Of a DNA stretch of 57,100 nucleotides, positions 1 to 9,188 are shown piece after piece. Position 1 is the stretch's first letter. Each line of letters begins with the position of its first letter. The notes beneath the pieces were generated by a model, which had not been told where the DNA came from, searched no databases, and worked only from the letters and a program-made list of their open reading frames with translations. Both the position numbers and the translations under genes were made by a program. This DNA is from Pseudomonas viridiflava (lineage in GTDB: Bacteria > Pseudomonadota > Gammaproteobacteria > Pseudomonadales > Pseudomonadaceae): the NCBI RefSeq assembly GCF_900583165.1, contig NZ_UTKY01000122.1, positions 1 through 57,100 on the forward strand. Reading direction: 5' to 3'.

Positions 1-93
1 TTCTACAACTCAAAACGTCGACATGGTTTCAACAATCAGCTGTCACCGATAGAGTTTGAAAAGCGTCACGCAATGAGCTTGCAAGGTGTCTAG
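1..93 (+). CDS. IS3-family transposase (OrfB), C-terminal fragment cut by the window edge
   Basis: Frame 1 from base 1 reads FYNSKRRHGFNNQLSPIEFE and continues to a TAG at 91-93. The pattern YN..RRH followed by LSP.EFE is the hallmark end of IS3-family OrfB transposases (DDE integrase, rve domain). The catalytic domain lies upstream of the window, so nothing can be said about whether the element is intact or active. Confidence 0.8.
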   Translation, partial: FYNSKRRHGFNNQLSPIEFEKRHAMSLQGV

Positions 94-111
94 AGAACCC
101 GGGGCGATTCA
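1..111 (+). mobile_element. Right end of an IS3-family insertion sequence (partial)
   Basis: The first 93 bases encode the C-terminal tail of an IS3-type transposase. The following bases end in GGGGCGATTCA (101-111), which resembles the right terminal inverted repeat of IS3-family elements (left ends of that group often read TGAACCGCCCC on the other strand). Immediately after base 111 the reading frame of an oxidoreductase begins in mid-protein, so I place the element boundary at 111/112. The left end and the target duplication lie outside the window. Confidence 0.75.
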
Positions 112-1032
112 TACCCCGAATTGTTGGCATCCGGTGAGATCGATGCCGTCTATGTCGCAACGCCTAATTTCCTGCACCGTGAATTTGTAGTGCCCGCTCT
201 GGAAGCCGGAATACACGTGCTGCTGGAAAAGCCTATGGCCGCGAGTGAGGACGATTGCAAAGCGATGCTGGCAGCGGCGCAACACTCGAATGCAAAGTTC
301 ATGATTGCTTACCGCCTGCACACTGAGCCAGGCACCCTGGAGATGATCCAGCGCGTGCACGCCGGCGACTTCGGGCAACCGCGCCTGTTCACATCGACGT
401 TCACACAAATGGTGAAACCAACCAACCATCGAATGCAGAATGGCTTCGCAGCCGGCCCTGTACTCGAGATGGGGCCGTACCCGCTGAATATGGTGCGACA
501 GCTATTTGGCGCTGACCCCATCGAGGTCAGCGCGGTGGGTACGACCGCACCCGATAGCGAGCTGGGAACCCCCGATACGGTGAGCGTGTGCCTGAGGTTT
601 TCCGAAGAGCGCATGGCGCAATTCACCATCAGTTACACCCTGCCAAGCAGCGAGCGTTTCCAGCTCATTGGCACTGAGGGCGAAATCGAAGCATCTCCCT
701 GTTTCGGTTACGGTGAAGGTGTAGGTATTACCTATCGCGCGACTGTCGGTGACCAGACTAAAGAGCACTCGCACCCCGTTGTCGACCAGTTTGCAGGGGA
801 GACGGCGTACTTCTCAGATTGCATTCTTAATGACTCAACGCCAGAGCCCAGCGGCGAAGAAGGCTTTAGGGACGTTCGAGTCCTGCTCGCCGTAGAGCGG
901 GCATTGGTAACCGGTCAACCTCAAAAACTGGATGCACTTCCCGCAAAGACGGTGCCCGGCTCAGACCAAAAACGCCAGTATGCGCTCGCCGAAGTTCCCG
1001 ATTACATAGATACAGAGTCGCCGACTGAATAG
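112..1032 (+). pseudogene. Gfo/Idh/MocA-family oxidoreductase, 5' end removed by IS insertion
   Basis: The open frame begins directly at the IS end (TAC CCC GAA TTG) and reads YPELLASGEIDAVYVATPNF, a segment that in this family lies about 60 residues into the protein. The N-terminal Rossmann motif GxGxxG is missing, and an in-frame TAG at 91-93 inside the IS precludes read-through. The rest is well preserved: the EKPMA segment of the nucleotide-binding domain, then the C-terminal domain with the GPVLEMGPYPLN stretch. Intact members are NAD(P)-dependent sugar or inositol dehydrogenases of about 350 residues. A TTG at 121 could start a 303-residue product, but without the cofactor loop it should be non-functional. 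Substrate unknown. Confidence 0.8.
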
Positions 1033-1087
1033 GGATGGCTCCGTCGCCTACAACGAATTATCCGCTGACTTAAAGGGATCCTAGTCA

Positions 1088-1906
1088 ATGCAGCACCTCA
1101 AGATCGCCACATTCAACGTCAACGGTATCGGCGCGCGGCTGCCTGGCCTTCTGCAATGGCTTGAGAGGGAGCGACCGGACATCGTATGCCTACAGGAACT
1201 GAAGGCACAGGACAAAGCCTTTCCGGCAGGCGATCTTGAGACGGCTGGCTATGGTTCGCTGCATCATGGCCAAGCCTCATGGAACGGCGTGGCCATTCTT
1301 GCGCGCGACTCGGAACCTCTGCTGATTCGTAAAGGCCTGCCGGGTGCTGAAGACGACACGCAGTCTCGTTACATGGAAGCGGCGGTCCATGGCGTGATCG
1401 TTGGATGCCTTTATCTTCCAAATGGAAATCCCCAACCGGGGCCTAAATTTGATTACAAGCTCAAGTGGTTTGAGCATCTGATAGCGCATGCCCAAACGCT
1501 GCAAGCCAGTGAGCATCCGGTTGTTCTCGCGGGTGACTACAACGTTGTGCCCACCGACTTTGACCTCTACAACACCCGCTCGTGGCTCAAGGATGCGCTC
1601 CTTCAACCAGAAAGCCGCGAATGCTTTCATAGGCTGTTGAGCCAGGGTTGGGTTGACTCGGTGAGACATATCTATCCGGAAGATCGGGTATACACATTCT
1701 GGGATTACTTCCGTCAACACTGGCAGAAGAATTCCGGCTTGCGTATTGACCATCTTCTGCTGAACCCGGTGCTTGCTCCCCATCTGAAGAACGCCGGCGT
1801 AGATGCATGGGTTCGGGGCGAAGCGCATGCCAGCGATCACGCACCCACCTGGATTGAGATCTCATCCCGGCAAACCAAGCCCAAAAACAGGCCAAAGGGC
1901 AGTTAG
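1088..1906 (+). CDS. xth: Exodeoxyribonuclease III
   Basis: 272 residues, matching the usual length of ExoIII (268 in E. coli), a Mg-dependent AP endonuclease and 3'-5' exonuclease of base-excision repair. Visible motifs of the endonuclease/exonuclease/phosphatase fold in order are FNVNGIGAR at the N-terminus, CLQELKA with the metal-binding Glu near residue 37, GDYNVVPTD in the middle, RIDHLLL, and the C-terminal SDHAP with the catalytic His. It is a cytoplasmic protein. It stands alone, 55 bases after the broken oxidoreductase and convergent with the chemoreceptor gene. Pseudomonads usually carry more than one member of this family, so it may be a paralogue rather than the main xthA. Confidence 0.9.
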   Translation: MQHLKIATFNVNGIGARLPGLLQWLERERPDIVCLQELKAQDKAFPAGDLETAGYGSLHHGQASWNGVAILARDSEPLLIRKGLPGAEDDTQSRYMEAAVHGVIVGCLYLPNGNPQPGPKFDYKLKWFEHLIAHAQTLQASEHPVVLAGDYNVVPTDFDLYNTRSWLKDALLQPESRECFHRLLSQGWVDSVRHIYPEDRVYTFWDYFRQHWQKNSGLRIDHLLLNPVLAPHLKNAGVDAWVRGEAHASDHAPTWIEISSRQTKPKNRPKGS

Positions 1907-1939
1907 CGACTGCTTCTCACGCGCCTTAAACATCACGTC

Positions 1940-3259
1940 TTAAGCTAGCTGATTAGCGAATTTGCCTACTGCGTCAACCACCCTCTTGGCGCCATCCTGG
2001 ATCTCCACTATGACCTCGCCTGCCTGGGTAGCAAGTGCAAGACCCTGTTCCGCCTGTGACTTACTGTTCGCCATTTCACCAACGGTTTCATCAACCAATT
2101 TCTGATTCTGCAAGACGACAGAGGCAATTTCTTCCGTCGCGCTACTGGTGCGTCCCGCCAATTGTCTGACCTCATCCGCTACCACGGCGAAGCCTCGACC
2201 CTGTTCGCCTGCGCGAGCAGCTTCAATCGCCGCGTTCAATGCCAGCAGATTGGTTTGTTGAGCAATACTACTGATGGTCTGAATGATAGAGCTGATCAAC
2301 AGTGACTGCTTGCCAAGCGCTTCCACCCCACCAGACGCAGCCTGCATATCCACGGCGATTTTGCGCATGGTATGCATCGTGTCATTTACGACGACTGATC
2401 CGCGCTGAGCACTCACATCAGTCTGCTGGGAAATTTCAAACGCCGTTCGGGCTGCGTCACTGACCTCTTGTTCTCGGGCAACCTGGTCAGTGACTACCGT
2501 TGCAAACTTAACCACCTTGCACAGCGTCCCTTCAGTGTCATATACCGGGTTGTAGGTCGCTTCCAGCCATATGGTCTGACCGCGACTACCAATACGTTCA
2601 AATCGGCCCGCAACGAACTGGCCCTTGTTCAAGGTTAGCCAGAAATCTTTGTATCCTTGGGACGAGGTTTCTTCTGGCTTGCAGAAGATACGGTGATGAC
2701 TGCCTTTCGCTTGTGCCAGGTTATAGCCCATCGCTTTCAAGAACTGGTCATTCGCCTTTAGTACGTGCCCGGATAGGTCGAACTCGATCACTGCAGTTGA
2801 ACGAAGCAATGCATCGATAAATGACGCATTCTCCGAAGCCTGTTCGAGGCGAGAAGTAATGTTCGTCGCACAACATGTGACATAGCTCAGCTTGCCACCT
2901 ACGTCCGTTATAGGTTGCCAATGCGCATGAACCCAAACCAGGGAGCCATCGGAATGCAAATACCGGTACTCGTCCGTGATGGATTTACCAGAAGCAACCG
3001 CAGCGCGAAAATTATGAAAACAAGGAAGCTTCGATACGTAATGCGGAACAATTTCCGACATCGCACGCCCAAGGAGACGATCTTGGGTGTGGCCCAAAGC
3101 AGTTGCGAAATTGTCGTTGCATGCGATGATTTTGAACGTTGAATCAATGCTCAACGTTAGCATTTCACGATTGATCCCATCACGCAGTTGGCGCAGCTCA
3201 GACAGCTCTGCTTCCTGGGAAATGAGCTGATTTTTGAGCTTGGTATTGAACATGAACAC
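1940..3259 (-). CDS. Soluble methyl-accepting chemotaxis protein with two PAS domains (BdlA-like)
   Basis: 439 residues with no signal peptide or membrane segment. An N-terminal coiled coil (about 1-30) is followed by PAS 1 (about 35-135), PAS 2 (about 150-260, with a PAC-like C-terminal part) and an MCP signalling domain whose hairpin tip reads QQTNLLALNAAIEAARAGEQ, typical of CheA/CheW contact. This layout and size match P. aeruginosa BdlA (417 residues), a cytosolic receptor needed for biofilm dispersion. By family knowledge it would sense redox or a small ligand through the PAS domains. It is not in an operon. A role in dispersion is inference from architecture only; other PAS-MCP proteins look alike. 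Confidence 0.85.
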   Translation of the reverse strand: MFMFNTKLKNQLISQEAELSELRQLRDGINREMLTLSIDSTFKIIACNDNFATALGHTQDRLLGRAMSEIVPHYVSKLPCFHNFRAAVASGKSITDEYRYLHSDGSLVWVHAHWQPITDVGGKLSYVTCCATNITSRLEQASENASFIDALLRSTAVIEFDLSGHVLKANDQFLKAMGYNLAQAKGSHHRIFCKPEETSSQGYKDFWLTLNKGQFVAGRFERIGSRGQTIWLEATYNPVYDTEGTLCKVVKFATVVTDQVAREQEVSDAARTAFEISQQTDVSAQRGSVVVNDTMHTMRKIAVDMQAASGGVEALGKQSLLISSIIQTISSIAQQTNLLALNAAIEAARAGEQGRGFAVVADEVRQLAGRTSSATEEIASVVLQNQKLVDETVGEMANSKSQAEQGLALATQAGEVIVEIQDGAKRVVDAVGKFANQLA

Positions 3260-3459
3260 TCGCCTCTTTGGTTATGACAGGCTATCGGCATCTCCCCGTA
3301 CAAACTGAAAAAAACCGACGGACGTTACGCGTATCCAGGCCGCGCATTGAGAAAGTCAGAGCGTCCAGTCAAGACGTGTGCTACCTGTGGGCTTACTTTC
3401 ACAGAGAAAAAGCATTGGGCCCGTCACTGGCCATTCACAATAATAATACAGAGGTAAAT

Positions 3460-4152
3460 ATGTCACCTTTTGATATACAACGAATGCTGATCGATGAATT
3501 CCCGCTCTCATTTTTGTTAGAGGTCGGCTTTCGAGCTACGTTTGCTTTTGTAGCGGTATTTCTTTTTCTAAAATCAAGTGGCAGACGAGGCATCCGGCAA
3601 CTATCGCTGTTTGAGCTGGTTGTTATTCTAACGCTGGGTTCAGCCGCGGGAGACGTATCGTTCTATCATGACGTGCCACTATTACCAGTCGCCGTAGTTT
3701 TCCTCACGCTCTTATTGCTTTACCGCCTGATCGTTCTGGCCATGACAAAGAGCAAGAAATTTGAAGCCTGGATCGACGGTTTGCCCGTTACGCTCATTAG
3801 CAATGGAATGTTCGAGATGCAGGCATTCGAGACGCTCAACATGTCCAATAGCGAATTATTAATGGAGCTTAGGCAGCAAGGTGTCGAACATCTAGGGCAA
3901 GTGAGATTAGGGTTAGTAGAAACCGATGGAGACATCAGTCTTTATTTCTATGACGAGAAAGATCTCTGCCCTGGGCTATCAGTCCTTCCTGAAGAACATC
4001 GACCTGAATTTCAGAAAATGCCCGCTACAGCACTCTACTGCTGCGTAAAGTGCGGTTTCGTGCAATCTATCGACAAGGAACAGGAAGCCCAGTGTTTACG
4101 ATGCAGTCATAACATCTGGTCAATACCCTTGAGCACTCGACGCTCCAGGTAA
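3460..4152 (+). CDS. DUF421 (YetF-like) membrane protein
   Basis: The start at ATG 3460 is chosen because GAGGTAA lies at 3451-3457 and the homology begins here; the frame is open much further upstream but that part looks non-coding. The 230-residue product has about three hydrophobic helices (roughly residues 18-95), including SSGRRGIRQLSLFELVVILT, then a cytoplasmic domain with the DGLPVTLI and LMELRQQGV segments of DUF421. The function of this family is not established. The C-terminus carries a CxxC...CxxC pair (CVKCGF and CLRCSHNIW) like a small zinc ribbon, which is not part of the basic domain. Monocistronic by context. Confidence 0.8.
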   Translation: MSPFDIQRMLIDEFPLSFLLEVGFRATFAFVAVFLFLKSSGRRGIRQLSLFELVVILTLGSAAGDVSFYHDVPLLPVAVVFLTLLLLYRLIVLAMTKSKKFEAWIDGLPVTLISNGMFEMQAFETLNMSNSELLMELRQQGVEHLGQVRLGLVETDGDISLYFYDEKDLCPGLSVLPEEHRPEFQKMPATALYCCVKCGFVQSIDKEQEAQCLRCSHNIWSIPLSTRRSR

Positions 4153-4369
4153 GATTCTCCATAAGAAGCGCAAATTGCGTACGGTACTCGCAGCCTGGGT
4201 AGCTTCGGCCCGCTATTAACGCCGTAGGGCGTCGGCAGTTCGATAGCGCCAATGGTCGTTACACACGTCACGGATCGAGCTCGGATAATCGACAGTTGAT
4301 ATGAGCAGGCAAGGGACTTTCTAAGGGTGCTGAATGACCATGGTCGAATATCGTCCTGAGAATAGGGGG

Positions 4370-5260
4370 CTAACCTATTCGCGCATTGATACATAACCTC
4401 ACCGCCCACCTTGACAGCCTATTGCGACTCAACAACCACCCATCCAAAGAAAACTTACCGGCCCCAGTCATCATTACCCCGCCAAATACCACCAACAGCA
4501 GCATAACGTACTCCCACCCTCCGCCACCGGGCGTTCCCCAGGCATAGCCGCGAGTCCATTCGCCTCCGAAACCGACAGTGGCCACAAGAAAATACAGCAG
4601 GCTAAACGCCGCCCCAAGCCGGGCAAACAACCCCAGGCCGACGCTGATGGCTGAGGCCAGCTCGGTCAGCCCGCCCAGGACCACAAACACTGCCGCGTAC
4701 TGATTAAACCCCAGCCCCTGGAAGGCCCTTTCCAACGTATGGAAGGAGTGCAGGCCCGCGAAGATTTTCTCGGCCGAATGGCACAGTTCGTTAAGCCCAA
4801 AGCACAGGCGCACAACGGTGGCTTGCCAGAGCAGCGTACCGAACCAGGCGGTGGGTAAATGTCGGTTACGTCGGCAATCTGTAACGACGCAATCGACCAA
4901 TTGCAACAGCAGCACAATCACGGCAACGCCAGCGGTATAACTGAGTACCTGCGCGCCATTGATTGCCGCAATCCGCCAAGCCAGCAGAAACGGCGCCAGG
5001 GACAACAAATAGCCGACGGCGAAAATGCGCGGCGTAATCAGCAGGGCCGACAACACTGCCAGCAACAAGCAGACACTGCTGGTCCAGGCGGCGAAGTCCG
5101 GCAGGGAATGGTCAATGGCGCTGCAATACAGCGCCGCGCCCAGGGCGGCGCCAATGGCCACCGTTGCCAACCAGTGAGGCACCACCGAAGGTGCGAGCAG
5201 ACGGTAGTCATCGGCGTATGCCCCTTCGGCGCAGTGCAAAGGCAGAGTTTGCGCTGTCAT
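4370..5260 (-). CDS. DoxX-like integral membrane protein
   Basis: 296 residues with about seven to eight hydrophobic segments. The C-terminal half (from residue ~140) has the four-helix pattern of the DoxX/SURF4 group: GLNELCHSAEKIFAG, a GLTELASAISVGLGLFARLG stretch, and YAWGTPGGGGWEYV before the last helix. DoxX relatives are linked to quinone-reducing or redox membrane complexes, but no specific role is known for this type. Its ATG overlaps the stop of the upstream transporter gene (ATGA at 5257-5260), so it is translationally coupled to the sugar-acid transporter and dehydratase. That makes a role in the same sugar-acid process likely, though I cannot name it. Confidence 0.65.
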   Translation of the reverse strand: MTAQTLPLHCAEGAYADDYRLLAPSVVPHWLATVAIGAALGAALYCSAIDHSLPDFAAWTSSVCLLLAVLSALLITPRIFAVGYLLSLAPFLLAWRIAAINGAQVLSYTAGVAVIVLLLQLVDCVVTDCRRNRHLPTAWFGTLLWQATVVRLCFGLNELCHSAEKIFAGLHSFHTLERAFQGLGFNQYAAVFVVLGGLTELASAISVGLGLFARLGAAFSLLYFLVATVGFGGEWTRGYAWGTPGGGGWEYVMLLLVVFGGVMMTGAGKFSLDGWLLSRNRLSRWAVRLCINARIG

Positions 5261-6651
5261 TGGAGGCCTCGCTGCGCCGGGTAGGACGCAGCCAAAATCG
5301 GCGCGTCTATCTTGAGTGGATCTTGCTCATCCGGACGTTTCAGCGGCCCGACGACAAACAGGTAGCAGACAAACGCCCCCGCCGCGTTGAGGGCCACATA
5401 GATCAACGCCCCGTTGAATGAGCCCATGGACTGCACCATGTAGCCAATCACCACCGGAGTCACGATGCCCGCAATGCTGCCGAAGGTGTTGAAGAGTGCA
5501 CCGTTCATGCCCGCGCTGTGTTTAGGCGAAACGTCGGCAATAATTGCCCAGCCTAGCGCCCCCATGCCTTTGCCGAAAAACGCCACGGCCATGAACACCA
5601 CCACCCACACATCGGTCTGCACGTAGTTACACAGGATCATGCTCATGGACAGCGCCATGCCGATGAAGATTGGCAGCTTGCGCGACATCGTCAGGCTGAT
5701 GCCCTTGCGCAACATCCAGTCGGACACCAGACCGCCGCTGATCCCGCCAATAAAGCCGAAGATCGCGGGGATGGCCGCCAGCAACCCGGCATTGAGCAGC
5801 GACAGCCCGCGTTGTTGCACGAGGTAGACCGGAAACCAGGTCAAGAAGAAAAACGTCAACGTACTGATGCAAAACTGGGCCATGTAGATCCCCACGAACA
5901 TACGCTGGCCCAACAGGCTCTTGGCGCTGGCCCAGGTTTCAGCCCAGCTGTGTTTCTTGCCCGGCAGAGCGGCCTGCTCTTGCAGGCCCGCGCCCCCCAG
6001 ACGAATGGCTTCCAGCTCCACAGCACTCACGCTCGGGTGATTCAATGGCGCCTTGATCCGGGCGATAAACACTAGCCCCATCACCACGCCCGCCAAGCCC
6101 ATCATGTAGAAAATCCATGGCCAGCCCCAACGCGTTGAGATCCAGGCTAGCAACGGTGTGAAGACCACCGCCGCAAAGTACTGCGATGCATTAAAGACAG
6201 CCGTTGCCGTACCGCGCTCGGCCGTCGGGAACCACATCGAGACGATTTTGCTGTTGGCGGGAAAGCACGGCGCTTCAGCAGCGCCGACCATAAAACGCAA
6301 GGCGAACACGGCAAAAAACGCCACGCCCACCGGCATCATCGCCACCGTGCCGATGGCAGCGGTGAACAGCGACCAGGCGACGATCGCCAAGCCCAATACC
6401 TTGATGCTGCCAAAGCGGTCGATCGCTAGCCCACCCGGCAATTGCAGCAACATATAGGCCCAGGCAAATGCTGAGAACAGCCAGCCCATTTCGCCATGGT
6501 TTAAACCCATTTCCTGGGACAAGCTGGCGCCGGCGATGGACAGCGTGGCACGGTCGCCCTGGTTGATGATCATCATGATGAACAGGAGGAGGATCACCTC
6601 AAAACGGCGGTGTTCTGCGATGAAGCGTCGAAGAGAACGTATTTTTTTCAT
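5257..6651 (-). CDS. MFS transporter, anion:cation symporter family (glucarate/galactonate type)
   Basis: 464 residues with twelve predicted membrane helices. The N-terminal INQGDRATLSIAGA segment, LLQLPGGLAIDRFGSI between helices 2 and 3, and RFMVGAAEAPCFPANSKIVS are typical of the ACS family that includes E. coli GudP/GarP and DgoT, proton symporters for hexonates and hexarates in the inner membrane. It lies 32 bases after the enolase-superfamily dehydratase and overlaps DoxX by 4 bases, so the three form one operon. The substrate is inferred to be the sugar acid that the dehydratase consumes; gluconate, galactonate or a hexarate cannot be told apart from sequence alone. Confidence 0.85.
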   Translation of the reverse strand: MKKIRSLRRFIAEHRRFEVILLLFIMMIINQGDRATLSIAGASLSQEMGLNHGEMGWLFSAFAWAYMLLQLPGGLAIDRFGSIKVLGLAIVAWSLFTAAIGTVAMMPVGVAFFAVFALRFMVGAAEAPCFPANSKIVSMWFPTAERGTATAVFNASQYFAAVVFTPLLAWISTRWGWPWIFYMMGLAGVVMGLVFIARIKAPLNHPSVSAVELEAIRLGGAGLQEQAALPGKKHSWAETWASAKSLLGQRMFVGIYMAQFCISTLTFFFLTWFPVYLVQQRGLSLLNAGLLAAIPAIFGFIGGISGGLVSDWMLRKGISLTMSRKLPIFIGMALSMSMILCNYVQTDVWVVVFMAVAFFGKGMGALGWAIIADVSPKHSAGMNGALFNTFGSIAGIVTPVVIGYMVQSMGSFNGALIYVALNAAGAFVCYLFVVGPLKRPDEQDPLKIDAPILAASYPAQRGLQ

Positions 6652-6683
6652 TGTATTCTCGATGCCGAAGGGTGCAGGTCAGA

Positions 6684-7886
6684 TCACACGCGGGTTTCGC
6701 GAATCACCGCGTCGCGGCGTTGCTTGATCTCGGGCCTCAAGGCCGTTCCCAGTCCTGGGAGGGTGGGTGCTGCGGCGTGACCATGGGTGATCTCGGGCAG
6801 ATGTGTCACCAGCTCGCCGTACCAGGTAGACAGGGACGCGCGCACCACTTCCTGAAGAACCGCCGTCGGCGCATGAATGCCCAGCTGCAAGCCGGCAAAT
6901 AGCGCGACAGGGCCGGTGCAGTCGTGAGGCGCTAACGGCTTGTTGTACACCTGGGCCAACGCCGCGATTTTGCGGGCCTCGGTGAAACCGCCGCACCAGA
7001 CCAAATCCAGCATCAGGTAATCCAGGCTTGCGGCCTTCAACAGGTCTCGATAGGCCACGCTGCCGCCCAGGGTTTCACTGGCGCAGATCGGCACCCTTGT
7101 GCGACCGCGCAGGTCGGCGAGTGCCTGGGCGTCGTCCATTTTACACAGCGGGTCCTCGACCCAATAAATGTCGAATGGCTCAAGCGCCTGGCAGATGCGC
7201 AAGGCGGCCGCGCTGTCCCACAAGCTGTGCAATTCGCACATGATCTCAATGCGATTACCTACTGCCTCGCGGATCTTGCGAAACACTGCCGCGCCCTTCT
7301 CCACTTCAGCCAGGCTGATGGTGTTCGCTCCTTGCTGTCGAGCGAACTGGTCGAACGGCCAGATCTTCATGGCCGTGTAGCCTTCTTCCACCAGGCTGAT
7401 CGCAAGCGCCGCCGGGTCACGTATGAACGCCATTTGATCGTCATAGGGCCCTTGGGCGGCATCCGCCGCACCGATCTCGCGGCGCGCGCCCTGCTGGGTA
7501 TTGAATTCGTAACCGGCGCAGGTGTTGTACACGCGAATTCGATCACGGCAGGCGCCGCCAAGCGCCTCGTGGATCGGGATGCCATGGCGCTGCCCCATCA
7601 AGTCCCACAGGGCGATATCCACCGCACTGGCTGCGCGTATTTCCGCGCTGGCACTGTGGTAACCCACATAAGGCGTGCTGAGTTCCAGCGAGATGGCTTC
7701 GATCTGACGCGCGTCGCGCCCCATCAGCCCGGGGGCGATCAACTCATGTACAGCGGCCTCTACGGTGGCCGCACCACGGAACGTTTCCCCCAGGCCAATC
7801 AAGCCCTCGTCAGTCTCGATTTCCAGCCAGATCAGCTTCGGACGTTCGGGCAGGCGCAGGGTACGGATGCAGGTAATTTTAGACAT
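6684..7886 (-). CDS. Mandelate racemase/muconate lactonizing-type sugar-acid dehydratase
   Basis: 400 residues of the enolase superfamily. The capping domain covers about 1-115 and the (beta/alpha)-barrel the rest. Putative active-site residues are visible: Lys174 in MKIWPFD, metal ligands Glu218 (CELH), Glu244 (WVEDPL) and Glu271 (ASETLGG), His220 and His321 (APHDCTG). Family members dehydrate aldonic or aldaric acids to 2-keto-3-deoxy acids. The neighbours (hexonate-type permease downstream, GntR-like repressor upstream, gluconate-dehydrogenase-like complex nearby) support a sugar-acid substrate. An 18-base operator palindrome sits 28 bases before the ATG. The exact substrate cannot be read from the sequence. 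Confidence 0.85.
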   Translation of the reverse strand: MSKITCIRTLRLPERPKLIWLEIETDEGLIGLGETFRGAATVEAAVHELIAPGLMGRDARQIEAISLELSTPYVGYHSASAEIRAASAVDIALWDLMGQRHGIPIHEALGGACRDRIRVYNTCAGYEFNTQQGARREIGAADAAQGPYDDQMAFIRDPAALAISLVEEGYTAMKIWPFDQFARQQGANTISLAEVEKGAAVFRKIREAVGNRIEIMCELHSLWDSAAALRICQALEPFDIYWVEDPLCKMDDAQALADLRGRTRVPICASETLGGSVAYRDLLKAASLDYLMLDLVWCGGFTEARKIAALAQVYNKPLAPHDCTGPVALFAGLQLGIHAPTAVLQEVVRASLSTWYGELVTHLPEITHGHAAAPTLPGLGTALRPEIKQRRDAVIRETRV

Positions 7887-7913
7887 TCTTGTTATCCCAA
7901 AGCGATTTCTAAA

Positions 7914-7931
7914 AATGGTATCGGTACCATT
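7914..7931 (-). promoter_or_regulatory. Operator of the dehydratase operon (GntR/LacI-type)
   Basis: Read on the minus strand this is AATGGTACCGATACCATT, an imperfect palindrome with the central CG expected for LacI-family regulators and close to known GntR operators (ATGxTACCGGTAxCAT). The identical 18 bases in the same orientation to the downstream gene recur at 10001-10018. It lies 28 bases before the dehydratase ATG, so a bound repressor would block transcription start or elongation. The likely binder is the regulator at 8032-9081. Confidence 0.75.
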
Positions 7932-8031
7932 TATGTTAAAAACCTACCTCAGGTTGGCTATATCAACAAGAAAAATTGCACATTACGGGTCAGTTTTTTC
8001 GCAGGAGTGACACTGGCGAGGCGCGCTGGAC

Positions 8032-9081
8032 TCAGCCCAGGTCGGTGGTCGTGTCGCGTGTGATCAGGGTGAAGCCGATGTCCTTGATCGATTCGGCATT
8101 GCCCTTGCCTTGCAGGCGCTCAAGTAGCATGCGCGCGGCCGCATCGCCCATCAACGAACCGTCGATACGTACGGTGGAAAGCGCGGGAAACGTGTGGGCG
8201 GCGAAGCTCATGTCGCCAAAGCCCATCACTGCCAGGTCCTGGGGCACGCGCACGCCACGGGCTGCGGCCTCGGTCAGGACACCGTGGGCAATAGTGTCGG
8301 AGGTGCAGACCACCACCAATGGCTCGGCCGACACCAGCGGTGCCTCGGCGAGCAAGGTACTCAAGCCCTCACGCCCCTGGGCCAGGGACGGCAGCCCTTG
8401 GGCGATATGCTGGGGCACCTCGGTAACGCCCTGCTCTGCCAGCGCCTTGATAAAGCTGCTGGCCCTGCGCAAGCCACGCGGATCATCCACGGCCAGCAAC
8501 GCGAAGCGCCGATAACCCTGCCCCAACAACTGCCGTGCCACCGCGCGCCCCGCCTCTTCATGGGAAAAACCCACAAGCATATCAATCGGTTCTGGACTCA
8601 GGTCCCAGGTCTCCACCACCGGCACGCCGGCAGCCCGCAGGCGGTTGCGGCTGGCGGGGGTGTGCAGGGTACCGGTCAGGATGATCCCGTCAGGACGCCG
8701 ACTGAGGATCACCTCCAGCAACTCCTGCTCCTGCTCGCGCTGATAACCGGACACACCCAATAGCACCTGATATCCCGAGCGAGTCAGGCGTTCATTGATC
8801 GCCTGGAAGGTGTCGGAAAAAATCGGGTTGGTCACCATCGGCAACACCACTGCTACCAGGCGCGTGCGGCTGGACTTCAAAGAACCCGCCAACCGGTTGT
8901 GCACATAGCCCGTCTGCTCGACCGCCCGCTGCACCTTCAACCGCGTGGGAGCACGCACCGTCTCCGGATTATTCAGATACCGCGAGACCGTCATCGGTGC
9001 CACACCGGCCAGCCGTGCGACATCGCGCAAGGTCACCGCCGCGCGTGCCGGGCCGTTGCTTTGAGGTGGGATCGCAGCCAT
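8032..9081 (-). CDS. LacI-family transcriptional regulator, GntR-like
   Basis: 349 residues. The N-terminal helix-turn-helix VTLRDVARLAGVAPMTVSRY (about 16-35) with LNNPETVRAPTR and the hinge LAGSLKSSRT match the gluconate repressor GntR subgroup. The periplasmic-binding-protein-like effector domain follows (VLPMVTNPIFSD, GIILTGTLHTPASR, VMGFGDMSFAAHTFPALSTV). By family it would release DNA on binding gluconate or a related acid. It lies upstream of the dehydratase-transporter-DoxX operon in the same direction but is separated by a 145-base gap holding its presumed operator. Its own promoter region contains a site of the second LacI regulator (9189-9202), which suggests cross-control. Confidence 0.88.
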   Translation of the reverse strand: MAAIPPQSNGPARAAVTLRDVARLAGVAPMTVSRYLNNPETVRAPTRLKVQRAVEQTGYVHNRLAGSLKSSRTRLVAVVLPMVTNPIFSDTFQAINERLTRSGYQVLLGVSGYQREQEQELLEVILSRRPDGIILTGTLHTPASRNRLRAAGVPVVETWDLSPEPIDMLVGFSHEEAGRAVARQLLGQGYRRFALLAVDDPRGLRRASSFIKALAEQGVTEVPQHIAQGLPSLAQGREGLSTLLAEAPLVSAEPLVVVCTSDTIAHGVLTEAAARGVRVPQDLAVMGFGDMSFAAHTFPALSTVRIDGSLMGDAAARMLLERLQGKGNAESIKDIGFTLITRDTTTDLG

Positions 9082-9188
9082 GTGCTTTTTGATTTCCGCG
9101 CAATTGCAAAGGGAGTGGAGCGACGAATGCTACCAGTTGCAGCGCGATGAAGGCGAACTTGGCCCCACCTACTCGCCGCTTGACAGAT

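Noticed and set aside
1899..1913. Short GCAGT/ACTGC dyad after the exonuclease gene as a terminator
   Set aside because: A five-base stem without U-run is too weak to call.
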